Source: DATAGF01 sp963835685
Lineage (GTDB): Bacteria; Actinomycetota; Thermoleophilia; Miltoncostaeales; Miltoncostaeaceae
Assembly: GCA_963835685.1 (NCBI GenBank)
Contig: CAWIGI010000012.1
Location: forward strand, 186,001-250,000
DNA: 64,000 nt
Reading direction: 5' to 3'
In this document: positions 51,030-59,907 of the stretch, one piece after another
Layout: every line of letters starts with the position of its first letter
How positions within the stretch are numbered: the first letter of the stretch is position 1
Program-made: the position numbers and the translations under genes
Notes under the pieces: generated by a model
The model's database searches: none
What the model saw: only the letters and a program-made list of their open reading frames with translations
What the model was told of the DNA's origin: nothing

Positions 51030-51120
51030 CCGGCCTCTCGCCCCGCCGAAGGCGGTAAGGCCGGATTGTCCGCATCTGCGAAATCGGCGCGCCCCGGCCG
51101 AAGGCCGGAGCCGATTTCGC
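51030..51120. terminator. Tandem nested hairpins between convergent genes
   Basis: Two nested stem-loops. First: tccggcct (51029-51036) pairs with aggccgga (51058-51065), enclosing ccgcc-gaa-ggcgg (51043-51055). Second: an 11-bp exact stem (51078-51088/51110-51120) enclosing ccggcc-gaa-ggccgg (51094-51108). Both end in a GAA triloop. The sequence gccccgccgaaggcggt is also found, on the opposite strand, in repeat R1 (31.5 kb). Position between mazG and a convergent gene fits a bidirectional terminator. Confidence 0.6.
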
Positions 51121-51204
51121 CGGCGCGCCCGGGGCGATCCCGGCCCCAGCGGACGGAATCACGGAACCGGGCGTCGTGTCCCGCGCACGAGGAGGACGCC
51201 GCCG

Positions 51205-52246
51205 CTACGGCGTCGTCGCGCCCTCCGCGGGCTGCTCGGCCTCGGTCGTGGCCGGCTCCAGACCGGGGTCGGCGTAGACCGTGCGGGCGTTCCAGTCCTC
51301 GGCGACCTCGTCGTTCCACGTCGTGTACTCGGCCTCGCGCTTCTGGCCGAGCTGCGAGGCGATGATCTGGTCCTTGGCGTCGGCGAAGGACGTCGTGCGC
51401 GCCGGCGTCACGTCCACGGTGATGATGTGCCAGCCGAACTGGGTCTCCACGGGCCGCGAGATCTGGCCGTCCCTGAGCGCGAAGGCGGCCTTCTCGAACT
51501 CGGGGACGAGCTGGCCCTTCTGGATCGGCCCCAGGCTGCCGCCCTGCTTCGCGGAGCCGGTGTCGGTGGAGTTCGCCTCGGCGAGCTGGGCGAAGTTGTC
51601 TCGGTTGACCTCCGCGAAGATGCGGTCGGCCTCGGCCTTGGTCTCGACCAGGATGTGGCTGGCGACGCGCCCGGCGGCGACCTTGAACTCGTCCGGGTGC
51701 TCCTCGTAGTAGGCCTTGGCGTCCGCGTCGGTGAAGCGCACGCCCCGGGTGACGTGGTTGAAGAGCTTCCGCTCCTGGAGTCCGCTCTTGAGGATGTCGC
51801 GGGCGTCGGCCTCGGTGAGCCCGCTCTCCCTCAGAAACGCGGCGAATTCCTTCGGCTTGCCCTCGAACTCCGTCTCGATAGTCCTCGCGACATCGTCGTC
51901 GACCTGCTGCTCGGTGACCTTGCAGGGGTTCCCGCACTCGCGCGCCTCGAAGCCGACGACCTTCTGGCGGACGAGGACCTGGAGAGTCTGGCTGCGGAAC
52001 CCGTCGTAACCCGCGGCGCCCTCGGCCGGGACGCTCTGCCCCTGGGCCTTGGACTGTGCGGCGCGCGAACGGGACGTATCGGTCGAGCTGCTTCTCGGCG
52101 ATGCTCGCGTCACCGACCCGGGCGACGACGCCGGCCGGCAGGTCTGCCGAGTCGTCTCCGCCGCAGGAGGTCGCCGCCACGCCCACAGCCGCCAGAAGGA
52201 CCAGGACCCCCGCGACCAGCGGCCATCTGCGGATGGTCTTCGGCAC
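51205..52246 (-). CDS. SurA/PrsA-like peptidyl-prolyl isomerase lipoprotein, one frame break
   Basis: GTG 52246 starts PKTIRRWPLVAGVLVLLAAVGVAATSCGGDD with a lipobox (ATSC), then GVVARVGDASIAEKQLDRYVPFAR. A break at about 52062 leads to AAQSKAQGQSVPAEGAAGYDGFRSQTLQ and a complete SurA-N plus parvulin-like domain: VASHILVETKAEADRIF, GSAKQGGSLGPIQKGQLVPEFEKAAFALRDGQISRPVETQFGWHIITV. An anchored foldase for exported proteins. The N-terminal shift is consistent with a two-base deletion or one insertion. Confidence 0.87.
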
Positions 52247-52336
52247 GAGGGGCGATGCTAGCACCTGCCCCGCCGCGCCCCGTTAGGGGCGTCTTAAGGC
52301 ACGGGGAGCGGGTTCTGGGGCACCGGGCCGGGCCGG

Positions 52337-55300
52337 TCAGGCGGCGAGGGCCGACGCGCCGGCGAGCGCGTCGAGCGCCGCCTCTGCGGCCGCCAGACGC
52401 TCCGAGGGAGCCGCGCCGACCGGCAGCGACACGATTCGCTCGCGCCCGGCGTAGGTCGCCCCCGGCGCGGCCTGCCGAAGGGCGCGCAGGCCCTGGCTCG
52501 TGAGGCTCACGGGCCCGATGGTGACGCGGCCCCCTCGCAGCGCGAGCTGGCTGGCGCCGGCGTCGCGGAGCTTGATCCGCAGCCGCTGAACGGCCAGGAG
52601 GGCGTCCACCGGTGGCGGCACCGGGCCGAAGCGGTCCTCCAGCTCGGCGCGCAGGGCGGTGACCCGCTCGAGGTCCTCGGCGAGCCCGATGCGCCGGTGC
52701 AGGTCGATCTTGGCCGCCTCGAGGGCGACGTAGTCGCCGGGGATGTAGGCCGAGACCGGGACCTCGACGCGGACCTCGCGCTCCGGGGCGTCCCGCCCCT
52801 GCCCTCGAGGACCGCGTCGTTGAGCATCTCCAGGTAGAGCTCGAACCCGACGGCCGCGACGTGTCCGCTCTGCTCGTCGCCCAGCAGGTTGCCCGCCCCC
52901 CGGATCTCGAGGTCGCGCATGGCGATGCGCAGGCCGCTCCCGAGCTCCGTGTAGTCGGCGAGCGCCCGCAGCCGCGAGGCCGCGTCCCGCCCCAGGGTGG
53001 CCGCGTCGGGGTAGAGCAGGTACGCGTGGGCGGTCACGTCCGACCGGCCGACCCGTCCCCGGATCTGGTACAGCTGCGACAGCCCGAGCTGGTCGGCGCG
53101 CTCCACCACCAGGGTGTTGGCCTGAGGGATGTCGAGCCCCGACTCGATGATGCTGGTGGCGACCAGCACGTCGGCCTCGCCGCGCACGAACGCCAGCATC
53201 ACGTCCTCCAGCTCGTGCTCGGCCATCTGCCCGTGCGCGGTGACGATCCGCAGGTCGCGCAGCACGGCCCGCAGGCCCTCGGTCGCCTCCTCGATCGTCT
53301 CGACCCGGTTGTGCAGGTAGAAGCTCTGGCCCCCGCGGGCGTGCTCGCGGCGCAGGGCCTCCCGCACCAGCTCCTCGTCGTACTCGCCGACGTGTGTGGC
53401 GATCGGCCGCCGGCCGGGCGGGGGCGTCTCGACGACGCTGATGTCGCGGAGGCCCGACAGCGAGATCTGCAGCGTCCGCGGGATCGGCGTCGCGCTCATC
53501 GCCAGCACGTCAACGCGCAGCCTCAGCTGGCGCAGGGCCTCCTTCTGCGCGACGCCGAAGCGCTGCTCCTCGTCGACGATCACCAGGCCGAGGTCCTTGG
53601 GCTGCACGTCCATCGACAGCAGCCGGTGGGTGCCGATCAGGATGTCGAGCCGGCCGTCGCGGAAGCGGCCGAGGGCCTCGCGGGTCTCCGCCGGCGAGCG
53701 GAAGCGGTTGACCATGTCAACGGCAACCGGGAGGTCCCCGAAGCGATCGCGGAAGGTGGCGAGGTGCTGCTGGGCCAGGATGGTGGTGGGCGCCAGCATC
53801 AGCACCTGCTTGCCGGCGGCCGCCGCCTTGAACGCCGCCCTCATGGCGATCTCGGTCTTGCCGAAGCCGACGTCGCCGCAGATCAGCCGGTCCATGGGGC
53901 GCGGGCGCTCCATGTCGTCGGCGACGGCGTCGATCGCCCGCTGCTGGTCCGGCGTCTCCCGGTGCGGGAAGCGCCGCTCGAGCTCGCGCATCATCTCGTC
54001 CTCGGGCGGGAAGGCGTAGCCGGGGGCCGCCGCCCTGGCCCGGTACAGGGAGATCAGCTCGCCGGCCATCTCGCGCACGGCGGCTCGGGCGCGCGACTTC
54101 ATGCGGTCCCAGGCTCTGCCGCCGAGCTTGGAGAGGGCCGGGGGCGAGCCGTCGGCGCCGACGTAGCGGGTCACGCGGTCGAGCTGATCGTGGGGGACGT
54201 AGAGCCGGTCGCCGTCGGCGAAGGCCAGCGCGAGGTAGTCGCGCGTGAGGCCGGCGACGGTGCGCGTCTCGAACGCCGTGAGCCGCCCGATGCCGTGGTC
54301 CTCGTGGACGACGTGGTCGCCGACGCGCAGGTCGATGAAGCTCGCCAGGCGGCGGCCCACAACAGGCCCGCGCCCCTCCGACGGGCGCCGGCGCCGCAGG
54401 ATCCGCTCCTCGGGCACGACGGCGAGGCCGAGCTCGCGGGAGACGAACCCGCCCTTCGCCGGAAGCGTCGTCATCGCGACCCGCCCCGGGTCGGGGAGCT
54501 CGCCGGGCGCGATCTCGGCTGGGCGCAGCCGCTCCAGCCGCGCCAGCGCCCGGGAGAGGTCGCCGCGGCGGGCGAAGGTCAGCAGCACCCGCAACCCGCC
54601 CCGGGCGAGGCGCGAGAGCTCGGCCTCGGCCTCGGCCGCCGAGCGGCTCGCGAAGCGGGCCTCGACGGCGTCGAAGGCCGGCGCCGCGGACCCGGACGGA
54701 GGGTGGAGGTCGAGGGCCGACAGGCCGGCGAGCGCCTCGTCCACCGAGGCGGGCTCGGCGAGCTCGCCAGCCGCTGCCTCGTCCTCGAGCCGCTCGCGCG
54801 CCTCCCGCAGGGCGGCGGCGTGCTCCGAGGGCGCGAGGCGCACGAGCCGGGCGTCGCCGGGGCCGGGGTCGGCGAGCGGGTCCACCCAGGGGCCGTCGCC
54901 GGCCTCGGCCGCCGGCCACGCCACCAGGCGCGTGATCGGCCGGATGGTCCGCTGGGTGAAGGCCGAGAAGGCCCTCATGCCCTCGACCTCGTCGCCGAAC
55001 AGCTCGACGCGGGCGGGCAGGTCGGCGGTCAACGGGTAGACGTCGAGGATGCCGCCGCGCACCGCCAGGTCGCCCCGCTCCTCGACCTGGGGCACCCGCT
55101 CGTAGCCCATGGCCGTGAGGCGGTCGACGAGGTCGTCGAGCGACACCCTGTCGCCCTGGCCGACCTCGAGCGGCGGGAGCCGCGACGCCGCCGCGGGCAC
55201 CCGCTCGGCGAGCGCCGGCGCGCCCGCGACGACGACGGTGCCGGGTCGCTCCAGGCCGGCGAGCGCGCGCGCCCGCTGGCCCACGATGTGCGGCGAGGGG

Positions 55301-55587
55301 CCCACGTCGCCGCCCACGGGCAGGCCGCGCGTCGGCCAGAGCGCCACGGCGGCGCGGCCGAGCAGCGCGATCACCTCGCCGGCGAGGTCGCGCGCCTCGT
55401 CGTCGCCCGGCGCGACGGCGAGCAGGGCCCGGCCGGAGCCCCGCGCCAGCGCGGCGAGGACGTGGGGCCACGCCGGCCGCCCGAGCGCGACCCGGCCGGC
55501 CGGCTCGCCGGCCCCCAGCCGGGCGACGGCCTCGGCCAGAGGCGGGGCGCCCAGGATGAGGCGGTCGATGGGGGTGGGCTCGTTCAC
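52337..55587 (-). CDS. mfd: Transcription-repair coupling factor Mfd, one frame break
   Basis: A ~1080-residue Mfd. UvrB-like N-terminal region (WPTRGLPVGGDVGPSPHIVGQRARAL; VPQVEERGDLAVRGGILDVYP), CarD/RID (LASFIDLRVGDHVVHEDHGIGR), helicase motifs: Walker A GDVGFGKTEIAMRAAF, DEEQ, SATPIPRTLQ, TAHGQM, ATSIIESGLDIPQANT, QIRGRVGRS. Near 52797, in a G/C run (ggcaggggcgggac), the frame breaks and the rest (APEREVRVEVPVSAYIPGDYVALEAAK) runs to 52337, a C-terminal TRCF domain. It removes stalled RNA polymerase and recruits UvrA. GTG 55587 overlaps pth's stop (GTGA). Confidence 0.93.
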
Positions 55588-56273
55588 GCGGACCCCTCGT
55601 CGGCGGTCGTCCCGTCGGCGGTCATCTCCCCGTCCCCGGCCGCGCGGCGCTCGCGGCGCCCGCGCGCCCGAGCGCCCGGAGGGCTCGCGTGGAAGCGGTT
55701 GATGGCCGACTCCATGCCCTCCGCGAGGGCGGCCTCGGCCATGTCGGCCGCGCCGGTCACCATCGCCTCCACCTCCTCCCGCGGCTCTGCGAAGCGCATC
55801 AGCACCCAGTCGGCGCCGTCGCCGCGGAAGTCCTCGGGCGGCTTGCCGACGCCCAGGCGGATGCGGGGAAACTCGCCGGTGCCGAGGCCGCGCATGACCG
55901 ATCGCACGCCGTTGTGGCCGCCGGCGCCTCCGCCGAGCTTGCCCCGCACCGCGCCGAACGGCAGGTCAACCTCGTCGTGGATGACGAGGACCTGCTCGGG
56001 AGCCGCCCGCAGCATCCCGGCGGCCGGCCCGACCGCGTCGCCGGAGGCGTTCATGAAGGTGGTCGGGATCAGGAGCGCGACCGGCCCGGCGGGCCCCCTG
56101 GCCTCGGCGAACCGGCCGCCGTAGCGGCCGACGAAGCGGCCCGCGCCGAGACGGGAGGCCAGGAGCTCGACCACCTGCTGGCCGGAGTTGTGCCGCGTCC
56201 AGGCGTAGCGCGGCCCGGGGTTGCCGAGCCCGGCGACCAGCCGGATCGCGGGCGCGGAGGGATCCACGCCCAC
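55584..56273 (-). CDS. pth: Peptidyl-tRNA hydrolase
   Basis: A 229-residue Pth. LVAGLGNPGPRYAWTRHNSGQQVVELLASR carries the catalytic His in TRHNSG (canonical TRHNVG), then PTTFMNASGDAV and LVIHDEVDLPFGAVRGKLGGGAGGHNGVRSV with the conserved Asp and Asn, and GTGEFPRIRLGVGKP. It releases peptides from peptidyl-tRNA. The C-terminus has an extra basic/acidic tail (GARARGRRERRAAGDGEMT) of about 35 residues. GTG 56273 is six bases after rplY, and its stop overlaps the mfd start: rplY-pth-mfd unit. Confidence 0.94.
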   Translation of the reverse strand: MGVDPSAPAIRLVAGLGNPGPRYAWTRHNSGQQVVELLASRLGAGRFVGRYGGRFAEARGPAGPVALLIPTTFMNASGDAVGPAAGMLRAAPEQVLVIHDEVDLPFGAVRGKLGGGAGGHNGVRSVMRGLGTGEFPRIRLGVGKPPEDFRGDGADWVLMRFAEPREEVEAMVTGAADMAEAALAEGMESAINRFHASPPGARARGRRERRAAGDGEMTADGTTADEGSA

Positions 56274-56279
56274 CGCCCC

Positions 56280-56954
56280 CTACTCCTCGGAGTCGGCGCC
56301 CTGCGACTCGGCGGCGGGGGCCTCCTCGCCCTCGGCCCCCTCCTCGCCCTCCTCGCCCTCGAGCCCCTCCTCTTCCTCCTCCTCCACCTCGGGCTCCTCC
56401 ACCACCGTCGGCGCGATGACCGACGCGACGACGGTCTCGAGGTCGCTGACGATCTCGACGCCCTCGGGCGCCGCGATGCCCGCGACCGTGACGGAGTCGC
56501 CGACGGTCAGCTCGCTGACGTCGAGCTCGAGGTGGTCGGGAAGGGTCTCCGGAAGCGCGCGGACGACGACCTCGCGCAGCGGCTGGTCGAGCACGCCCCC
56601 GTCGCGCACGCCCACCGAGGACCCGACGAGCAGGATCTGGACGGGCGCCTCGACCTCCTGGGTCAGGTCAACCTCCTGGAAGTCCACGTGGAGCACCGCG
56701 CCCCGCACCGGGTCGAGCTGGGCGTCCTTGAGGAGCACCGGGCGGGCGTGGTCGCCCTCGACCGTGAGGTCGATCACGGCGCTGCGGCCCTCTGCCAGCA
56801 CCCGGCGCAGCTCTCGCTCGGGCAGCGAGAACGCGAGCGACCGCTTGCCCGGCTCGTAGACCACACCGGGGATCAGGCCCTGGCGGCGCAGGCGCCGGGT
56901 GGGGCCGTTGCCGAACTGGGTGCGCTTCTGGGCGGAGAGGAGGACGTGTGCCAT
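56280..56954 (-). CDS. rplY: 50S ribosomal protein L25/general stress protein Ctc
   Basis: A 224-residue CTC-type L25: N-terminal 5S-rRNA-binding domain (RTQFGNGPTRRLRRQGLIPGVVYEPGK...LLKDAQLDPVRGAVLHVDFQEVDLTQEVEAPV), then the TL5-like C-terminal domain (LPDHLELDVSELTVGDSVTVAGIAAPEGVEIVSDLETVVASVIAP), and an acidic tail of about 45 residues (EEPEVEEEEEEGLEGEEGEE). L25/Ctc binds 5S rRNA and helps ribosome function under stress. Classic rplY-pth-mfd order seen in many bacteria. Confidence 0.95.
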   Translation of the reverse strand: MAHVLLSAQKRTQFGNGPTRRLRRQGLIPGVVYEPGKRSLAFSLPERELRRVLAEGRSAVIDLTVEGDHARPVLLKDAQLDPVRGAVLHVDFQEVDLTQEVEAPVQILLVGSSVGVRDGGVLDQPLREVVVRALPETLPDHLELDVSELTVGDSVTVAGIAAPEGVEIVSDLETVVASVIAPTVVEEPEVEEEEEEGLEGEEGEEGAEGEEAPAAESQGADSEE

Positions 56955-57012
56955 GACCGGCCCGGGAGGATATCAGCGACGATGTGACCGGCGTACCACG
57001 CGCCTCTCGGGC

Positions 57013-57119
57013 GGCCAAGGCGTACGCCGCCCCTCTTGCGGGGGCGGCGGGACGCGCCTCCGGGCCCTGGCCGGGCCCTCCGGCATACGGCGGCACCGCC
57101 TGCGGCGGGGCTGGCCGCC
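57013..57119. repeat. Structured repeat element copy 2 (R2), next to a second L,D-transpeptidase gene
   Basis: A 107-base copy of R1 (31479-31586) in the same orientation. The leading stem is cgccgcccc (57025-57033) with ggggcggcg (57041-57049), where R1 has cgccgggcc/ggcccggcg: two G-C pairs replaced by C-G on both arms, with a similar 7-base loop. The nested stem at the right end (ggcggc...gccgcc) is identical. The element lies between the rplY start and the end of the L,D-transpeptidase gene. Confidence 0.72.
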
Positions 57120-57136
57120 TTGAACACCACGCCCCG

Positions 57137-57937
57137 TCAGACGATCTGGACCGGGGTCCCCACCCGCAGGAGCCGCCCGAGGCGCACGATGTCGTCGTTC
57201 TCCATGCGGATGCACCCGTGCGAGACCGCGCCCGGCAGCAGCTCCGGCCGGTTGGTGCCGTGGATGCCGATGAAGCCGCCGCCGGGCCAGTCGGTGAGCC
57301 GCGACCGGGCGCTCAGGCCGTAGGCGAGGGGGCCGTACCGGGGGCTGGCGTAGCGGGTGAGCTTGTTGCGAACGTAGAAGCGCCCCGCCGGCGTCGGGGT
57401 CTGAGCGCTCCCGACGCCGATCCGGGCCCGCAGGAGCTCCCGGCCCTCTCGCCGGTAGCTGAGCGTGAGCCGCTCGCGGTCGATCAGCAGGCGCGCGCGC
57501 GAGACCCCGCCGGGACCGAGCGCGTCGCCCTCCAGCCAGCCGGTCTGGCGGGAGGGCAGCCCGGGGATCTGCGCCTCCACCCAGCGCCTGCCGTCCGCGT
57601 CAACCGCCCGCCGGAACGGGAGCACGATGTTGTCGGTGCCCTCCGGCGTGAGGCGGCTGAGCTGCGCCACGCGGCCGGCGTCGCGCGACGGGCGGACGTG
57701 GACGTCGGCGTCGCGGCTCAGGGACGCCCAGCGGGTCGCCGCAGGCTCGTCGAGGCCCCGCGGGGCCGGCACCGCGAAGGCCGGCTCCGGGGGCTCCGCG
57801 ATGTCACCCGTGGGCGGCAGCAGCGACGGCTCGGGCGAGGACGAGATCGAGGCGACCGCGGCGACCAGGACGCCGAGGCATCCGGCCGCCAGCGCGCACC
57901 AGCACACGGCCACGAGAAGGGCGGCGCGCCTGACCAT
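57137..57937 (-). CDS. Exported L,D-transpeptidase with SH3-like region
   Basis: A 266-residue protein: N-terminal helix (RAALLVAVCWCALAAGCLGVLVAAVA), a Pro-rich hinge, an SH3-like segment (ADVHVRPSRDAGRVAQLSRLTPEGTDNIV...VEAQIPGLPSRQTGWLE), and the YkuD domain LLIDRERLTLSYRREGRELLRARIGVGSAQTPTPAGRFYV with catalytic HGTNRPELLPGAVSHGCIRMEN, ending GTPVQIV. Makes 3-3 peptidoglycan cross-links or attaches proteins to it. Domain layout differs from the first L,D-transpeptidase, but the last codons and the 3' element are near-identical, pointing to shared ancestry of the 3' segment. Confidence 0.92.
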   Translation of the reverse strand: MVRRAALLVAVCWCALAAGCLGVLVAAVASISSSPEPSLLPPTGDIAEPPEPAFAVPAPRGLDEPAATRWASLSRDADVHVRPSRDAGRVAQLSRLTPEGTDNIVLPFRRAVDADGRRWVEAQIPGLPSRQTGWLEGDALGPGGVSRARLLIDRERLTLSYRREGRELLRARIGVGSAQTPTPAGRFYVRNKLTRYASPRYGPLAYGLSARSRLTDWPGGGFIGIHGTNRPELLPGAVSHGCIRMENDDIVRLGRLLRVGTPVQIV

Positions 57938-57956
57938 TCTCCGCGAGCCTCCCGCC

Positions 57957-58640
57957 TCACCCCGTGAACGAGGGGGCGCCATCGGCCGTGGTCGCCGGCG
58001 CCGCGACGATGAACCCGGTCGAGGCGACGAGCCGTTCCGCCTCGGCGCGGGAGATCGGCTCGTCGACGGCCTCGGCGGCCGGGGGCTGCGCCGCCAGGTA
58101 GCGGATCCAGGCGGCGTGGCGCGCCTCGACGGTGTGGATCGAGACCGCCGCGGCGACGTACGCGGGCGCCTGGATCTCGCCGAGCTGGCCCTTGTAGGCG
58201 GCCGTGCCGAGGTCCTCGAAGGCGACGGCCGTGCGCAGGAACGCGTCACCGTCGGCGGTGGTGCCCTTGAAGTCGAAGGTCGGGCGGGCGACCGCCTGAT
58301 CCCCGAGCGCCTTGCGCAGCGCATCGACGTGCGCCCGCTCCACCGCCCCGATCTGGCCGGCCGCGCGCGCCGCGACGCCGCTCAGCGCGCCCTGGCGCTC
58401 GGCCTCGGTGTAGAAGTCCGCCTGCAGGTACTCCAGGGTGAGCGCGTAGTTCAGGATCGAGACGTCCGAGTCGGCCTGCGCGGCGGCCGTGCCGGCCGTC
58501 GCCAGGCCCGCGAGCAGGAGGCCCGCGGCGCCGGCCCCCGCGCGCGCGAGGAAGGCGCGGCGCGTGGACTCGGGGAGCCGGGACGCGGCCTCGCGGAGGG
58601 CCCCGTCGCGGTCGAGGTCGTCCAGGCGCAGGCCGCTCAT
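57957..58640 (-). CDS. Exported ferritin-like domain protein (copy A)
   Basis: A 227-residue protein with a Tat-like N-terminus (RLPESTRRAFLARAGAGAAGLLLAGLATAGTAAA) after a charged lead, then a ferritin-like four-helix domain: SDVSILNYALTLEYLQADFYTEAERQ...AVERAHVDALRKALG...FEDLGTAAYKGQL...VSIHTVEARHAAWIRYL. Glu/His residues at the expected dimetal positions (ExxH-like) are present, as in the PF13668/Dps-unlike desiccation-associated group. ATG 58640 overlaps the stop of the second copy (58637; ATGA). Role likely in iron or oxidative stress; not proven. Confidence 0.82.
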   Translation of the reverse strand: MSGLRLDDLDRDGALREAASRLPESTRRAFLARAGAGAAGLLLAGLATAGTAAAQADSDVSILNYALTLEYLQADFYTEAERQGALSGVAARAAGQIGAVERAHVDALRKALGDQAVARPTFDFKGTTADGDAFLRTAVAFEDLGTAAYKGQLGEIQAPAYVAAAVSIHTVEARHAAWIRYLAAQPPAAEAVDEPISRAEAERLVASTGFIVAAPATTADGAPSFTG

Positions 58641-59221
58641 GGCCCCGCCTCCGTCAGATAGCCCGTCGCCTCGATGCGGTCGACGACCTCGCTCGCGGGG
58701 ATGCCGGGGTCCGTCGCCTCGGCCGCGGGGTCGTCGCCGTTGATGGCCCGGATCCAGGCCGCGTGTCGCGCGTTGACCGAGACGATGCGGCTCGCCGCCG
58801 CCAGGCCGCGCTCGGTGAGCCCGGGCAGCAGACCGTTGTACGCCGCGACCGCGAGGTCCTCGAGGGACGCCGCGGCGGTCGCGAACGCGGCGGGGTCGCT
58901 CGCGTCCTCGCCGAAGTCGTAGGTCGGCTCGTCCGGCGGGTCGGGCACGAGCGGCGTCAGCAGCGCCACGTGCTCGGCCTCCTGGTCGGCCGCCGTGGTC
59001 GCGAAGTCGAGCGCCTCGCCGTCGAGCGCCCCGCCCGCGACCGCCTCGGCGTAGAACGCCGCCTGCAGCCGCTCGAGCGCCAGCGCGAGCGCGAGCGGCT
59101 CCGCGTCGCGCAGCGACGACGCGCCCTGGCCGGACAGCAGCTCCACGCCCGTCGCGACCGAGATCGCCGCGACCCCGGCCACGCCGGCGGATCCGGCGAT
59201 GAACCTCTTCCTGGTGGACAT
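58637..59221 (-). CDS. Exported ferritin-like domain protein (copy B)
   Basis: A 194-residue paralogue: TRKRFIAGSAGVAGVAAISVATG (signal, Arg-poor for Tat), then LALALALERLQAAFYAEAV, ATTAADQEAEHVALL, LEDLAVAAYNGLL and IVSVNARHAAWIRAI, the same four helices with conserved Glu, His residues. Ends YLTEAGP in parallel with copy A. Coupled to copy A by ATGA, so the two probably form a hetero-oligomer. It is the first gene of the pair and its promoter must lie in the 59.2-59.7 kb gap. Confidence 0.8.
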   Translation of the reverse strand: MSTRKRFIAGSAGVAGVAAISVATGVELLSGQGASSLRDAEPLALALALERLQAAFYAEAVAGGALDGEALDFATTAADQEAEHVALLTPLVPDPPDEPTYDFGEDASDPAAFATAAASLEDLAVAAYNGLLPGLTERGLAAASRIVSVNARHAAWIRAINGDDPAAEATDPGIPASEVVDRIEATGYLTEAGP

Positions 59222-59725
59222 CCATGCGCCCTGCACTCCTGGCCCCCCTCGCTGACTGCCGGTCATCGAGGAAGTCAACACCGGCCATCGGCGGCCGCCA
59301 ACCCCCCGTTCGGACGGGAGGGCCGCCCGCGCCCTCCCCGATCGTTGACCGGGCCGCGAGGGGCGTGATCTCGAAACGGCGGCTCTGGTCGTCCAACCGC
59401 GGCCTCTGACCCGGCGGGGAAGTCCTTGAGCGTCGCCAGGGACTCGGCCACGAGCGTCTTGGTCGCGAGGACGATGTAACCCTTCTGCGCGACCGCGCTC
59501 GTCGCAGCGCGGGCCGGCGAAACGCCACTCGCTGTGGCCGGCCGTGAACCAGCCGACCGTCGTTTGCGACCGGCCCACAGCCCGCCCCGAATGTTCAACC
59601 CCCCGAACGGATAGTTCTTCAGCCCGTTCGGGGGGCGACATCAACAGATTCGCCGACAGAGGGTCAGCGGCGGGTCCCCGCTTCCTCCTATGAAGCCCAG
59701 CGCGTGAGAAGAGGTCTCGGCTGCG
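59222..59725. other. 504-base gap with a perfect 11-bp palindromic hairpin
   Basis: I see no convincing gene here. Several frames are open on both strands but none has a family signature or a good start. The notable feature is an exact inverted repeat ccccccgaacg (59599-59609) and cgttcgggggg (59625-59635) around a 15-base loop, which sits between the divergent ferritin-like pair and the small membrane protein/glycosyltransferase genes. The gap should hold both promoters. GC falls here and in the following genes relative to the rest of the window. Confidence 0.5.
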
Positions 59726-59905
59726 ATGGTCGCGATGAGCGGGGCGGCGGTGAGCACGGTGCTCGCGGTGTCGGTGGTGGCGGACACGGAAGTCAGTTTC
59801 CTTGGCGTCGAGTTCTCCATCCTCTGGGCGGAGCTCGCCGCTCTCCTCGTGCTGGTCGCGCTCCTCTTCGTGAGCGAGAGGGTGCGCCGGCGCCAGAAGG
59901 GCTAG
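59726..59905 (+). CDS. Small membrane protein preceding the glycosyltransferase
   Basis: A 59-residue protein from ATG 59726 (or Met at 59735): VAMSGAAVSTVLAVSVVADTE, then SILWAELAALLVLVALLFV, a clear membrane helix, and a basic end (SERVRRRQKG). It ends three bases before the glycosyltransferase ATG, so the two are co-transcribed and may interact. A short hydrophobic partner upstream of a processive glycosyltransferase is a recurring arrangement. The family is not recognised. Confidence 0.6.
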   Translation: MVAMSGAAVSTVLAVSVVADTEVSFLGVEFSILWAELAALLVLVALLFVSERVRRRQKG

Positions 59906-59907
59906 CG

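Noticed and set aside
59275..59598. Minus-strand ORF in the 59.2-59.7 kb gap
   Set aside because: TTG start without ribosome site, no recognisable domain, and overlaps with other equally open frames.
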